From UBA11872 sp965198285 (GTDB lineage: Bacteria; Chloroflexota; UBA11872), in NCBI GenBank assembly GCA_965198285.1, contig OZ240251.1:806001-870000 (forward strand): a stretch of DNA of 64,000 nt. The letters run 5' to 3'. Shown here piece after piece: positions 9,214-17,985 of the stretch. How positions within the stretch are numbered: position 1 is the stretch's first letter; every line of letters begins with the position of its first letter. Made by a program: the position numbers and the translations under genes. A model generated the notes under the pieces. That model was not told the origin of the DNA. It was given only the letters and a program-made list of their open reading frames with translations, and did no database searches.

Positions 9214-9842
9214 GCGGACGGCCAGCAGGGCAGATTCGCAAGCGGGCCTACTACCAAGGACCTGGAGTGCCGCCCGCGCTCGTCCGCGACTACTTTCGCC
9301 GCATGGGGCACGTCACCCTTGTGCTGGACTTGGGCTGCGGTACGGGTGGGGTGGCGCGGGCGGCGCCACCGGGCGTCCGCGTGCTTGGTCTGGACCACGA
9401 CCGCGGCGCGCTGGAACTGGCCGCCCAACACGGCCCGGTGCTGGCCTGGGACGCTGCGGCAGCTCGGCGGCTGCCCTTCCCGCGCAACTGCTTCGACGCT
9501 GTTATCGCCAGAGACGTGCTGGAGCACCTGGATCATCCCTGGGACACCGTGCGCGAGATGCACGCGGTGCTCCGGCCCGGCGGTCTGGCGCTGGCATCCG
9601 TTCCGATGGCGCGGCCGCGGGTGGTCTGGAATGACTACACGCACCGCCGCGGCTTCACCCGCGCCGCCATTCGCCTGCTGCTCCTGGACGCCGGGTTCGA
9701 AGTCGCGCGCGTGGGTCGCATGGGTCCGCTGCCGCTGCTGGCGCGGCTGGGTCTGATGCGGGCAGCGCCCTGGTTGCTGCGGATTCCGGTACTGGATCGC
9801 GTTTGGGCAACCAGCTGGGAAGTCCTGGTACGCAAGCCATGA
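9210..9842 (+). CDS. SAM-dependent class I methyltransferase
   Basis: A 210-aa methyltransferase. Motif I is VLDLGCGTGGVARAAPP, followed by VLGLDHD (acidic residue binding SAM ribose), DAVIARDVLEHLDHPWD and MHAVLRPGGLALASVPM, the Methyltransf_11 pattern. Start set at ATG 9210, which overlaps the stop of the upstream glycosyltransferase (ATGA); a start 45 bases further upstream would bury the overlap. The gene ends in another ATGA overlap with the next glycosyltransferase. Likely methylates a sugar or lipid carrier intermediate of the polysaccharide; the substrate is inferred from context only. Confidence 0.85.
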   Translation: MSGRPAGQIRKRAYYQGPGVPPALVRDYFRRMGHVTLVLDLGCGTGGVARAAPPGVRVLGLDHDRGALELAAQHGPVLAWDAAAARRLPFPRNCFDAVIARDVLEHLDHPWDTVREMHAVLRPGGLALASVPMARPRVVWNDYTHRRGFTRAAIRLLLLDAGFEVARVGRMGPLPLLARLGLMRAAPWLLRIPVLDRVWATSWEVLVRKP

Positions 9843-11008
9843 GCGTTCACTATCCGTCGGACGACGGTTCCAGCCCGCAGCCGCGCGTTAACCTCTATCT
9901 CGTCAATCCCAGCGACTGCCGGCCTTCCATGGACCGCTACGGCCGGACGCTGGAGCGGGCGCTGCGCAACCTGAATCCGCCGCTGGATGTCCACACCGTC
10001 ACACCGCCCCCATGGCCGCAGCACGACGACGGGCCATTCAGCCGCCTGGCCGAGAACGTGGGCAAGTACCGGGTGCGCTACGCCGACTATCCGCGCCGCG
10101 TGTCCGGCGCGTCGGCCACGGTGCATCACGTGGTCGACCACTCCTACGCTCATCTTGTCCCCGTGCTGGGCCCGGAACGCACGGTGGTGACCTGCCACGA
10201 CCTGATGCTGCTGCGCATGGCCGACGGTCGCATCCCGGGAGCACGGCCGTCCTGGATTGCCCTGCTGGCCTTCCGCTATGCGGTGCGCCAGCTGTCGCGG
10301 GCGGCCGCGGTTGTGTGCGACAGCCACGCGACGGCGCACGACGTGCGGCATTACTTGCGCTGCGATCCGGCTCGGCTGCGCGTGGTGTACTGCGGCGTGG
10401 AGGACCACTTTCGAGCGCCGCCCAATGCGCAGATCGCACGGCTGCGACAACGACTCGGGTTGCCGAAGATCCCACTGCTGCTACACGTCGGCGGCGCGAG
10501 CGCCTACAAGAACATCGAAGGTGCGCTGCGGGTCGTCCACGCGCTACGCCAGACGCACGGCATCGCCTGCGGATTCGTCAAAGCTGGCGAGCGCCTGACC
10601 AGCGCCCAGCGCCGATTGGCGCGACGCCTGGGCTTGGAACCCTGGATCGTGGAGACCGGCTACGTGCCCGAGCGCGACCTGCCCGCGCTCTATGCCTGCT
10701 GCCAGGTGCTTCTGGCGCCGTCGCACGCGGAAGGCTTCGGCTGGCCGGCGCTAGAGGCCATGGCCTGTGGAACGCCGGCCGTCACCTCCAACTGCACGGC
10801 ATTGCGTGAAGTCGCCGGTCCGGCTGCGCTGCAAGCACCCGCCACCGACACCCGTGGGCTAGCGGCTGCGGCGGCACGGCTGCTACAGGACGACTCGATC
10901 CGGCGCGCTACCCAGGCTCGCGGACTGGCGCTGGTCCGACGCTTTCGTTGGGACCGGACCGCGCGGGAACTGGCCGAGATCTATGCGACCGTTGCCGCAG
11001 CGGCGTAA
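9839..11008 (+). CDS. Glycosyltransferase family 4
   Basis: A 389-aa GT-B enzyme. The N-terminal half contains HHVVDHSYAHL and VTCHDLMLLRMADG; the C-terminal half has LLHVGGASAYKNIEGALRVV, ETGYVPERDLPALYACCQVLL and SHAEGFGWPALEAMACGTP, the nucleotide-sugar-binding region of mannosyl- or rhamnosyl-transferase-like GT4 proteins. Start taken at ATG 9839 (ATGA overlap with the methyltransferase). It acts with the two preceding genes in building a surface glycan. The sugar is unknown. Confidence 0.9.
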   Translation: MSVHYPSDDGSSPQPRVNLYLVNPSDCRPSMDRYGRTLERALRNLNPPLDVHTVTPPPWPQHDDGPFSRLAENVGKYRVRYADYPRRVSGASATVHHVVDHSYAHLVPVLGPERTVVTCHDLMLLRMADGRIPGARPSWIALLAFRYAVRQLSRAAAVVCDSHATAHDVRHYLRCDPARLRVVYCGVEDHFRAPPNAQIARLRQRLGLPKIPLLLHVGGASAYKNIEGALRVVHALRQTHGIACGFVKAGERLTSAQRRLARRLGLEPWIVETGYVPERDLPALYACCQVLLAPSHAEGFGWPALEAMACGTPAVTSNCTALREVAGPAALQAPATDTRGLAAAAARLLQDDSIRRATQARGLALVRRFRWDRTARELAEIYATVAAAA

Positions 11009-11060
11009 GCACGGCCCGGCGCCGCGCGGTACGGTTCGCGAGACCATCTGGAGAGGATGA

Positions 11061-12083
11061 ATGCCGCCCATGGCTACCGGAACCATCGTGGTGACCGTAC
11101 ATCGGCCGCTGCGCGAACTAATTCTGAAACCCGAGGACGAAGCCCGGCTGGAAACGCTGGCCGCCGATGTGGTCAGGAACGAAGGCGACGAACCCTGGAC
11201 CCAGGACGATTTGATGGAGCATCTGGATCCCGACGTGCGGGCCGTCATCACCAGTTGGGGCAGCCCCAAGCTGGACGCCGAGGCGCTGGCGGCCGCGCCG
11301 AACCTGGAGATCGTTGCCCACGCCGCGGGCACTGTCCGACGAACTGTGGACGAATCGGCCTGGGACAGCGGCATCCGCGTGACCCACGCGGCGGACGTGA
11401 TTGCCGAAGCGGTGGCGGAGTACACCATCGGCGCCATCCTGCTGGGGCTGCGCGGGTATATCGGTCACCAGGAGACCCTCAGAGCCGGTGGCTGGAGACA
11501 AACCAGCGGCGGTTCGAACATCGGTGGATTGCTGGCCGAGCGACGGGTTGGCGTGGTGGCCGCCAGCATGGTTGGACGGCGCGTGATTCCGTTGCTGCGG
11601 GCCTTCACACCCGACGTGGCGCTCTACGACCCGTTCGTCGGCGAGCAGGAAGCCGTCGAAATGGGCGTACAGCTGGCGGACCTGGACACGCTGATGCGCA
11701 CCAGCGACGTCGTGACGCTGCACGCGCCGATCCTGCCGGCGACCCATCACATGATCGGCCGCCGGGAACTGGACCTGATGAAGCACGGCGCGCTGTTCGT
11801 GAACTGCGCGCGCGCCTGGCTGGTGGATCAGGAGGCGCTGCTCGACGTCCTGGCGGCCGGGCGGATCGACGCGGTGCTGGACGTGTTTGATGAGGAGCCG
11901 TTGCCGGACGACTCGCCCTTCCGGGGCCTGCCCAACGCGACGCTCACGCCGCACATCGCGGGGTTCACGCTGGAAACGCGGGCTCGTCAGATGGGTGCGA
12001 TGGTCGACGAGATCGCCCGCCACTTCGCGGGTGAACCGCTGCGGCACGAGATTTCGCGCGAGCAGGTGGAGCGAATGGCCTAG
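11061..12083 (+). CDS. D-isomer-specific 2-hydroxyacid dehydrogenase
   Basis: A 340-aa NAD(P)-dependent dehydrogenase. The Rossmann part is VGVVAASMVGRRVIPLLRAF with an acidic residue after ALYDPF. The catalytic triad is visible as Arg in NCARAWLVDQEALL, Glu in DVFDEEPLP and His in TPHIAGFT. It interconverts a 2-keto acid and a D-2-hydroxy acid. A purine-rich ribosome site (GAGAGGATGA) sits just before the ATG. It lies inside the polysaccharide cluster after a 52-bp gap, so it may supply a hydroxy-acid decoration or be a passenger; the substrate is unknown. The canonical GxGxxG is partly degenerate (VAASMVG). Confidence 0.85.
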   Translation: MPPMATGTIVVTVHRPLRELILKPEDEARLETLAADVVRNEGDEPWTQDDLMEHLDPDVRAVITSWGSPKLDAEALAAAPNLEIVAHAAGTVRRTVDESAWDSGIRVTHAADVIAEAVAEYTIGAILLGLRGYIGHQETLRAGGWRQTSGGSNIGGLLAERRVGVVAASMVGRRVIPLLRAFTPDVALYDPFVGEQEAVEMGVQLADLDTLMRTSDVVTLHAPILPATHHMIGRRELDLMKHGALFVNCARAWLVDQEALLDVLAAGRIDAVLDVFDEEPLPDDSPFRGLPNATLTPHIAGFTLETRARQMGAMVDEIARHFAGEPLRHEISREQVERMA

Positions 12084-12104
12084 CTCGGCCCCTGGCACCC
12101 TTGC

Positions 12105-13637
12105 ATGTTCCGGGACTGGGCGAACGCCGTTGACGCGCGCCGTTCGCTGATTCAACAGGCGGACCTGCAAAGTCGCCTGGCCGTGGCCCTGCTGGTTGCG
12201 CTGGGCGCCGCCGCCGCTGGAGCCGCTGGTGCGCTCGTCGTCAGCACGCTGCCGGGCCACCTCGCGACTCCGGTGCTGGCATTCGGGCTGTCAGCGCTGG
12301 CTCTGGCGCCTGCCCTGCATGCGCTGGTCACGCGTGGCGACCTGTTTCAACCGATCGTGCCGATCGGGCTGTTCTTCTTTCTCGACTTCGGCATGCGGAC
12401 GCTACTGGTCGAAGCCGGCAGCGACCTGGTGGATCCGTTTGTCTTTGTGAACATCGACGACACGCGCGGACCGGCGGTTGCGCTGGCCACGCTGGCGCTG
12501 GCGTTGACCTACATCGGTTACTACGCGCCCTGGTGGCGGTGCGCGGTTCGAAGGCTGCCGCAGGTTTCCCTGACTCTGCCCGAGCGTGCGCCGTGGGCGG
12601 TCCTGGGCCTGATCTACACCGTGGGCGTGATCGCTCGGGGCGTGTTGCTAGTGGACCGCGGGGCCACCTTCGCCAGCCTGGACCTTCGAGAACGGCTGAC
12701 CGACGACTTCAACGTCCTGCTGCAGCTCGGCAGCTTCAGCCAGTTCGCCGTGCTGCTGGCGGGTGTGTATGTGTTTCGCAGGGACCGAGTTCGCTTCGGC
12801 GTCGTTGCGGCGGTTCTCGCGGTGATTGCGCCAATCGAGGCGGCCTTCACGGTGGCCTTCGGCGCCAAGCACGTCTTTGTGTTTCTGCTCGTCGGCCTGG
12901 CCGGCCTCTACAACTACCGGGTGCGGCGGCTGGGCAGCTTCAGGTTTCTCCTCGCAGTTGCGGCAGCAGTGGTCGTGATGTTCGGCGCGGTGACGATCTA
13001 TCGGGACCGAGTCCATCAGGGCGAACTCCAACGCCCAGCCGACGCTGCGAGCCTGGCGACCGCCCCAGTCGCGCTGGCCGGCGAGATCGTTGAGGCGGGG
13101 CCGGGCGACTTTATCCACGCGGCGCTCCGGACGCTGGTGAACCGGCAGACGTCGGGTGAAACGGTGGCGTCGATTTTGGCGTCCGGCGACGTGGTGGACC
13201 TGGAGGTCACCGGGATCGATCTGTCCCTCATTCCCGCCTTCGCGTTCATTCCGCGCGCGATTTGGACGGACAAGCCCGCGCCGTTTTCGCCACAGGTGAG
13301 CAGCGCGTTTCGGGGCGTGGAGGGCAACCGAACCTCGTTCGGAATCACGCACGTCGGCGACTTGTACCTGCGCTACGGACTGGCGGGTGTGGTGATCGGG
13401 AGCGTTGCCTTGGGGCTGCTCTATCGGCTGCTGTACGCCTGGCTGGTCGACCGGCCAGGCGCCACGGCAGCCGGCGCGGTGCTGTACATGGCGCTGTTCT
13501 GGCGAGTCATTTTCGTGAACGCCGAGATCATCCCGGTCTACGTGCAGGCCATTCGGTCCCTGGCGGTGGGACTTGGTTTGTTGCTGCTGGTCGGCTTCGC
13601 GGCTCAGCTGTCGGCCCGCGCTGAGCCGCGACGGTAG
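12105..13637 (+). CDS. Polytopic membrane protein, putative polysaccharide polymerase (Wzy-like)
   Basis: A 510-aa protein with about 12 hydrophobic segments, among them LAVALLVALGAAAAGAAGAL, VPIGLFFFLDFGM, AVLGLIYTVGVIARG and LAVGLGLLLLVGF. A large extracytoplasmic loop (about residues 300-400) contains IPAFAFIPRAIWTDKPAPF, like O-antigen or oligosaccharide repeat polymerases, which also carry a proline-rich motif before a conserved Trp/Lys. Position 21 bp after the dehydrogenase and before a GT2 and Wzc gene supports a polymerase role. Sequence families of Wzy are diverse, so the call rests on topology and context. Confidence 0.6.
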   Translation: MFRDWANAVDARRSLIQQADLQSRLAVALLVALGAAAAGAAGALVVSTLPGHLATPVLAFGLSALALAPALHALVTRGDLFQPIVPIGLFFFLDFGMRTLLVEAGSDLVDPFVFVNIDDTRGPAVALATLALALTYIGYYAPWWRCAVRRLPQVSLTLPERAPWAVLGLIYTVGVIARGVLLVDRGATFASLDLRERLTDDFNVLLQLGSFSQFAVLLAGVYVFRRDRVRFGVVAAVLAVIAPIEAAFTVAFGAKHVFVFLLVGLAGLYNYRVRRLGSFRFLLAVAAAVVVMFGAVTIYRDRVHQGELQRPADAASLATAPVALAGEIVEAGPGDFIHAALRTLVNRQTSGETVASILASGDVVDLEVTGIDLSLIPAFAFIPRAIWTDKPAPFSPQVSSAFRGVEGNRTSFGITHVGDLYLRYGLAGVVIGSVALGLLYRLLYAWLVDRPGATAAGAVLYMALFWRVIFVNAEIIPVYVQAIRSLAVGLGLLLLVGFAAQLSARAEPRR

Positions 13638-13658
13638 TAACCGGCGCGCCGTTCGCAC

Positions 13659-14621
13659 TCAGCGCGGGCGGTAGGTCCCGGTCAGGACTTCGCTCACGCC
13701 CTGCCACACGCCGACGGCGCGCGCCGCACGGGCCGAGGCGTCCAGCAGCGCGAACCTGAGCAGGTCGGTTCGTCCCCGCGACGAGCGCGACGCCAAGCGA
13801 TCGGCCCTACGCAACGGGACCACCAGCGTGACGATCTCCGCAGCGGTCAGAGCGGTGCGCGCCAGCGCCGCAACCAGCAGGTGGGCGATGCCATGGCGCC
13901 GGCGATTGCGCCGGCTGTAGGCAAAGTTCCGGCCCCGGCGGCGCTGTAAGGCCAGAAACGAGCTGCATGTCGTCGGGCGGTGATGCACTACTTCGATGGT
14001 CCGATCCTCGACGCGCCGGTAGCAGGACGCCATCACGCGTTCCCCGAACTCGGAGTCGTCGCCGCGCGGCAAATCCTCGCGGAACGGCCCGACCGCCTGG
14101 ACGACCCCTTGTCGCGCAGAGAACGCCTGCGAGCTGCGCTGCAACTCCGGCGCGGCCATGGCGGCCTCGTACTCGCTTTGCAGGTAACGCGACGACACCT
14201 GCGAGCGGTCGGCCACGCGCGAACCGACCAACACGTAGTCGGCCCCCGCGGCGTAGTGCCGCAGGATTCGGGCCGCGAAATCGTGAGGCAGCGTCAGGTC
14301 GGCGTCCATGAAAACCAGGACATCGCCCGTTGCGATCCGCGCGCCGCTGTTGCGGCCGGCGGCCACGCCGTGCGGGCGCGAGTGGCGGACCGTGCGCACC
14401 GGCAGGCCGCCAGCCAACCGCACGATGTTGGCGAACGTTCCGTCGGTGGACCCGTCATCCACGAACACAAGCTCGATGTTCCGGTGCGTTTGCCGGTCGA
14501 TCGAGTCGAGGATGGCGGCGACGCGATGCGCTTCGTTGTAGGCCGGCACGATGAATGAGACGCGCGGATCGCCGCCGCGGTCAGGCTCAGACCTCGGCAT
14601 CTTCGGCTCAGGCTGGAGCAT
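13659..14621 (-). CDS. Glycosyltransferase family 2
   Basis: A 320-aa GT-A enzyme. VSFIVPAYNEAHRVAAILDS and VFVDDGSTDGTFANI are the N-terminal nucleotide-binding motifs, GRNSGARIATGDVLVFMDAD contains the DxD metal site, and FREDLPRGDDSEFGERVM is the acceptor-side acidic motif. It transfers sugars from NDP donors in the cytoplasm. Transcribed toward the plus-strand polymerase gene (convergent, 21 bp apart) and downstream of the Wzc-type gene on the minus strand. The C-terminal 100 residues are basic with one hydrophobic stretch, so membrane association is likely. Confidence 0.88.
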   Translation of the reverse strand: MLQPEPKMPRSEPDRGGDPRVSFIVPAYNEAHRVAAILDSIDRQTHRNIELVFVDDGSTDGTFANIVRLAGGLPVRTVRHSRPHGVAAGRNSGARIATGDVLVFMDADLTLPHDFAARILRHYAAGADYVLVGSRVADRSQVSSRYLQSEYEAAMAAPELQRSSQAFSARQGVVQAVGPFREDLPRGDDSEFGERVMASCYRRVEDRTIEVVHHRPTTCSSFLALQRRRGRNFAYSRRNRRRHGIAHLLVAALARTALTAAEIVTLVVPLRRADRLASRSSRGRTDLLRFALLDASARAARAVGVWQGVSEVLTGTYRPR

Positions 14622-14635
14622 GGCGGGCTGAGGTC

Positions 14636-15829
14636 TCAGATATCGATCCGGGCCACGACCGCGAGCGTGAAGGCCGCCGCACCGCTGCTGCGGAAGTTCC
14701 AGAAGAAGACCTGGACGGCCTGAATGTCGGGCGGCAGCCGTAGCAACCGCGCTTCACGGCGCCACCCGTCCGGTAGTCCGCCCTGCAGACCAAAGACCGC
14801 CGCATCGGCCCGGGTTGGTCCGCGCAGGAACAGCCCGAAGTGCGGCTGGCCGCCGGCTACCCAAGCCTCGCTGGCGAGCAGGTAGCACGCGCCGGGCGCG
14901 GCCGGAATCCAGTCGCTGCGTAAGCGCGTGGTTCGCGGGGGTCCGTCCAGGTTGTCGATGACCAAGGCGGCAACCGGCTGGCCGTCCAGGTCCGCGAACC
15001 CTACGTAGATGTCGCCTGGTCGGGCCGCGCCGCTGGCTGGCGGTCGCGGATGCGCCGCATACCCCAGGGGCAAATTGGCGCTGGTGACGCCCCAGGTAAA
15101 CGCGCCGTTGGGCGCCAGATTGCGCAGCAGTCGAATGTCGGTCCCGGCGCGACCTTCGGACGCGTACATCCACTCCAATTCCGCACGAACCGGTCCGCCA
15201 GCCGCGATGTCGTTGCGCGAGAGTTGTATTCGCGCCAGGCGAGGTCCGTCACCGCAAGTGTTGCGGCGCGGGTCGACCGGAATCTGGACGGACGCCAGTG
15301 ACGGGCCGTACGGCTGGTCCGCAACGTCCCGCGTCAACTCGTCCAGCAAACGTAACGCCGCCCGGGGCGCGTTGACGCCGGCGCGCGCGACGGACTCACG
15401 GATGAGCGCCAGCGCCCGCTCCGGGTCGCCCGCCCGCTGGGACACGATGGCGTCCAAGTGCAGCAACACGCTCGACGTGCCAGCGACGCCGCGAGGCGTG
15501 CCGCCGCGGGCGCGCAAGGCGGCCAGTTCGTGGGCGGCCGTGTTGTAGTCGCCGCGAACGAGGGCCTGCGACAGGCGGAAGTTGCTTGCGGCATGGCTGG
15601 TTGGATCGACGGCCGTCGCGGCGTCGAACACGGAAGCGGCGAAGTCGTCCGCCCCGCGCAGCACGGCCAGGTTCCCGACATTTACGAACAACCCGGAGAC
15701 CCCGCAGCGGGCCGTGAAGCCGATGACCGCTCCCACGAGCAGCAGGGCCGCGGCCAGCGCGACCCGGCGGTGCGGGGTCAGCGCGTGCGTTGATTCAGTC
15801 CGGCCGAGCCGTGCGTCGTCCTCAGGCAC
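14636..15829 (-). CDS. Membrane-anchored protein of unknown function in the polysaccharide cluster
   Basis: A 397-aa protein; I do not recognise the family. A short basic N-terminus is followed by one membrane helix (RRVALAAALLLVGAVIGFTA). Residues about 60-190 are alanine/leucine-rich helical repeats of TPR character (ASNFRLSQALVRGDYNTAA, HLDAIVSQRAGDPERALAL). The remainder looks like beta-sandwich, with many Trp/Gly/Tyr strands and a Cys pair that could form a disulfide. The GTG start at 15829 overlaps the stop of the upstream BY-kinase gene by eight bases, so they are co-translated. A secreted scaffold or glycan-binding partner of the export machinery is plausible but unproven. Confidence 0.6.
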   Translation of the reverse strand: MPEDDARLGRTESTHALTPHRRVALAAALLLVGAVIGFTARCGVSGLFVNVGNLAVLRGADDFAASVFDAATAVDPTSHAASNFRLSQALVRGDYNTAAHELAALRARGGTPRGVAGTSSVLLHLDAIVSQRAGDPERALALIRESVARAGVNAPRAALRLLDELTRDVADQPYGPSLASVQIPVDPRRNTCGDGPRLARIQLSRNDIAAGGPVRAELEWMYASEGRAGTDIRLLRNLAPNGAFTWGVTSANLPLGYAAHPRPPASGAARPGDIYVGFADLDGQPVAALVIDNLDGPPRTTRLRSDWIPAAPGACYLLASEAWVAGGQPHFGLFLRGPTRADAAVFGLQGGLPDGWRREARLLRLPPDIQAVQVFFWNFRSSGAAAFTLAVVARIDI

Positions 15830-17207
15830 GCTCCGACTGGTCCGTGGCTGGAGTGGTGGCCGGGTCCGGCGCGCCGTCACCGTAGGCGTAGTCCCCGTAG
15901 TACTCGGTGGTGACCCGCCGCTGGGCGGCATTGATGACCACGCCCAGGAGCACGACGTTGGTGTTCAGCAGCGCTTCCCGTGCCCGCAGCAGCGGCTTGG
16001 GTCGCGTGACGCCGGCCTGCGCGACCAGCAGCGCGGCGCCGCCCGCCGCCGCCAGGATGATCGGGTCCGACACGCCCAGCACTGGCGGGCTGTCGACGAT
16101 CACGATGTCGGCCAGCCCGGAGAGCTCCTCCAGGACGTCGCGCATCCGAGCGGAGGCCAAGAGTTCGGCGGCGTTCGGGGGCGACGCGCCCGCCGGAACG
16201 AGCGAAACGTTCTGGAAGGCCGTGGACCGCAGCGTTGCGCGCGCGTCCGCCTCGCGGTTCACCAGCAGGCTGGTCAGGCCACGCGTGTTTCGCAGCTCGA
16301 ACAGCCGGTGTAGATGCGGCCGCCGCAGGTCGGCATCCACGAGAATCACCCGTCGGTCTGTCTGACCGAATACAACGGCTAGGTTGGCGGCCGTCGTCGA
16401 CTTGCCTTCGGCCTGGCTGGCGCTCGTGACCAGCAGGCGGACCGGTTCCCGCAGGCCCCACAGGTCGATGCTGGTGCGAATCTTGCGGTAGGCCTCAGCC
16501 GCGGGCGGCGGCAGATTGCCCGGAGCCGTCGGCGGGCGGCTCTCGCCAGCTGGCAGCACGCCGACGACGCCCAGCGAGGCAAGCCCCAGCGGCTGCAGGT
16601 CGTCAGGCGACTTGACGGTGTCGTCTCGGTGTTCGAGCAACGCGGCGATGGCCGCCGCGGCCAGCAGGCCGGCCAGCACTCCCACAATGGTGTTCAGGAC
16701 CACTCGCGGCGCCACCGGCTTGGTGGGCAGCGCCGCCGGCTGTGCGATTCGCAGGGCCTGCGCTCCCCGTTCCGGCGGCAGGAACGGTTGCTGTTGTTCG
16801 ATGAAGACGCGCGCCACGCTGTTGGCCAGGTCGCGCGAGAGCGCCGGGTCCGGCGTTTCGGCCCGGACTTCCAGAAGCTGTGTCTGGGCGATCGCCACGC
16901 CGTCGAGCAAGTCGTCCAGGTCGGCCGGCGTGATTGCCAGCTCGAGTTCCTCGGCAACCTGCTCCAACACCACCCGCTGTGTCGCCATGCGGGCATACGT
17001 CTTGACGAGTTGCTGGCTCAGCAGCGCGTCGCTGTAAGTCACCGTGCCCGGCGCGGCCGACTGGTTGACCACGATGGTGGCCGTGGCGCGGTACGTCGGA
17101 CTAACCGCTCTCGAGACGCCCCAGGCGGCAGCACCGCCGGCCGCAAGGCCGATCAGCAGCACCCACCACCAGCGCACGGCGACCGCCGTCAGCCAGCGAG
17201 GCTCCAC
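15822..17207 (-). CDS. Polysaccharide co-polymerase/tyrosine kinase (Wzz-BY-kinase fusion)
   Basis: A 461-aa protein. The N-terminal Wzz part has a first helix (WWWVLLIGLAAGGAAAWGVS, about 13-32), a periplasmic segment with coiled-coil character and a second helix (GVLAGLLAAAAIAALL). The cytoplasmic kinase domain has Walker A SASQAEGKSTTAANL, Walker A' VILVDADLRRPHLHRLF and Walker B IVIVDSPPVLGVSDP. The C-terminus has a tyrosine cluster (TEYYGDYAYGDG) for autophosphorylation. Such proteins control chain length and export of capsule or exopolysaccharide. It heads a minus-strand unit with the unknown membrane protein and GT2. The 259-bp gap to the divergent DUF1761 gene would hold its promoter. 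Confidence 0.92.
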   Translation of the reverse strand: MEPRWLTAVAVRWWWVLLIGLAAGGAAAWGVSRAVSPTYRATATIVVNQSAAPGTVTYSDALLSQQLVKTYARMATQRVVLEQVAEELELAITPADLDDLLDGVAIAQTQLLEVRAETPDPALSRDLANSVARVFIEQQQPFLPPERGAQALRIAQPAALPTKPVAPRVVLNTIVGVLAGLLAAAAIAALLEHRDDTVKSPDDLQPLGLASLGVVGVLPAGESRPPTAPGNLPPPAAEAYRKIRTSIDLWGLREPVRLLVTSASQAEGKSTTAANLAVVFGQTDRRVILVDADLRRPHLHRLFELRNTRGLTSLLVNREADARATLRSTAFQNVSLVPAGASPPNAAELLASARMRDVLEELSGLADIVIVDSPPVLGVSDPIILAAAGGAALLVAQAGVTRPKPLLRAREALLNTNVVLLGVVINAAQRRVTTEYYGDYAYGDGAPDPATTPATDQSERA

Positions 17208-17466
17208 ACCACAACCTTTCGGGAAGAGCTGCGCCCCGCCCGTCAGCTGCGGCTCGTGCTGAACCTATACCGTAGCCGGACGCTAGGCATGGTCGCGTCC
17301 GACCGGTGGCCTGAATAGTAGCGGCGCGGCCTGGAGCGCGGCGGTGCCCTCACTGGCCCGGCCCATCCGCGGTGCGCGAATGTCGGCGTAGCTTGACGCC
17401 AAGCGTTGGCGCCGATTACACCGTGACAGGCAGTGCGCGCCCGCACGCAAGGAAGGGCAATCCGAC

Positions 17467-17892
17467 ATGACGCTCTGGACCGGCGATCTGAATTACCTGG
17501 CTGTGGTTGTGGCGGCGGTCATCCCCATGGCGCTCGGCATGTGGTGGTACGCCCCGCGATTCGGTTTGGGCAACATCTGGCTGCGGCTGATCGTCATGAC
17601 CGAGGAAGAAATTCGCGAGGGCGGTGGCGGGCAGGGACCCGTGATGGGCCTGATGCTGATCAGCGCCCTGGTGCAGTCCTACGTCCTGGCGCTGCTGGTC
17701 AAGATGACCGGCGCGGACGGCTTTGGCGAAGGCGTGGTTCTGGGTATCTGGCTCCTGGTCGGCGTGATCGCGACGACCAGTCTGGGCGTGTACATGTTTG
17801 CCGGCCGTGGGCTGCGTCTCTGGGCGTTCAACAATGCCTATCACCTCGTCACGGTCGTGCTGATGGCGGGTCTGCTTGCCGCCTGGGCATAG
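17467..17892 (+). CDS. DUF1761 family membrane protein
   Basis: A 141-aa protein with four hydrophobic helices. The first is AVVVAAVIPMALGMWWYAPRFG, whose MWWY[AS]P segment is typical of DUF1761. A short charged loop (TEEEIREGGG) follows, then three more helices ending VTVVLMAGLLAAWA. Function is unknown in the family. ATG 17467 is preceded by AAGGAAGGGC. The 17208-17466 region upstream is a divergent promoter gap with no recognisable motif. Confidence 0.75.
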   Translation: MTLWTGDLNYLAVVVAAVIPMALGMWWYAPRFGLGNIWLRLIVMTEEEIREGGGGQGPVMGLMLISALVQSYVLALLVKMTGADGFGEGVVLGIWLLVGVIATTSLGVYMFAGRGLRLWAFNNAYHLVTVVLMAGLLAAWA

Positions 17893-17985
17893 CCGCCGGC
17901 CGCTCGCGGATCCCACAGTTCTGACCGGCCTGGACACTGGCTGTAGGTACCGACTGACTGTCGCCGACTAGCCGGCCTGCTACCG

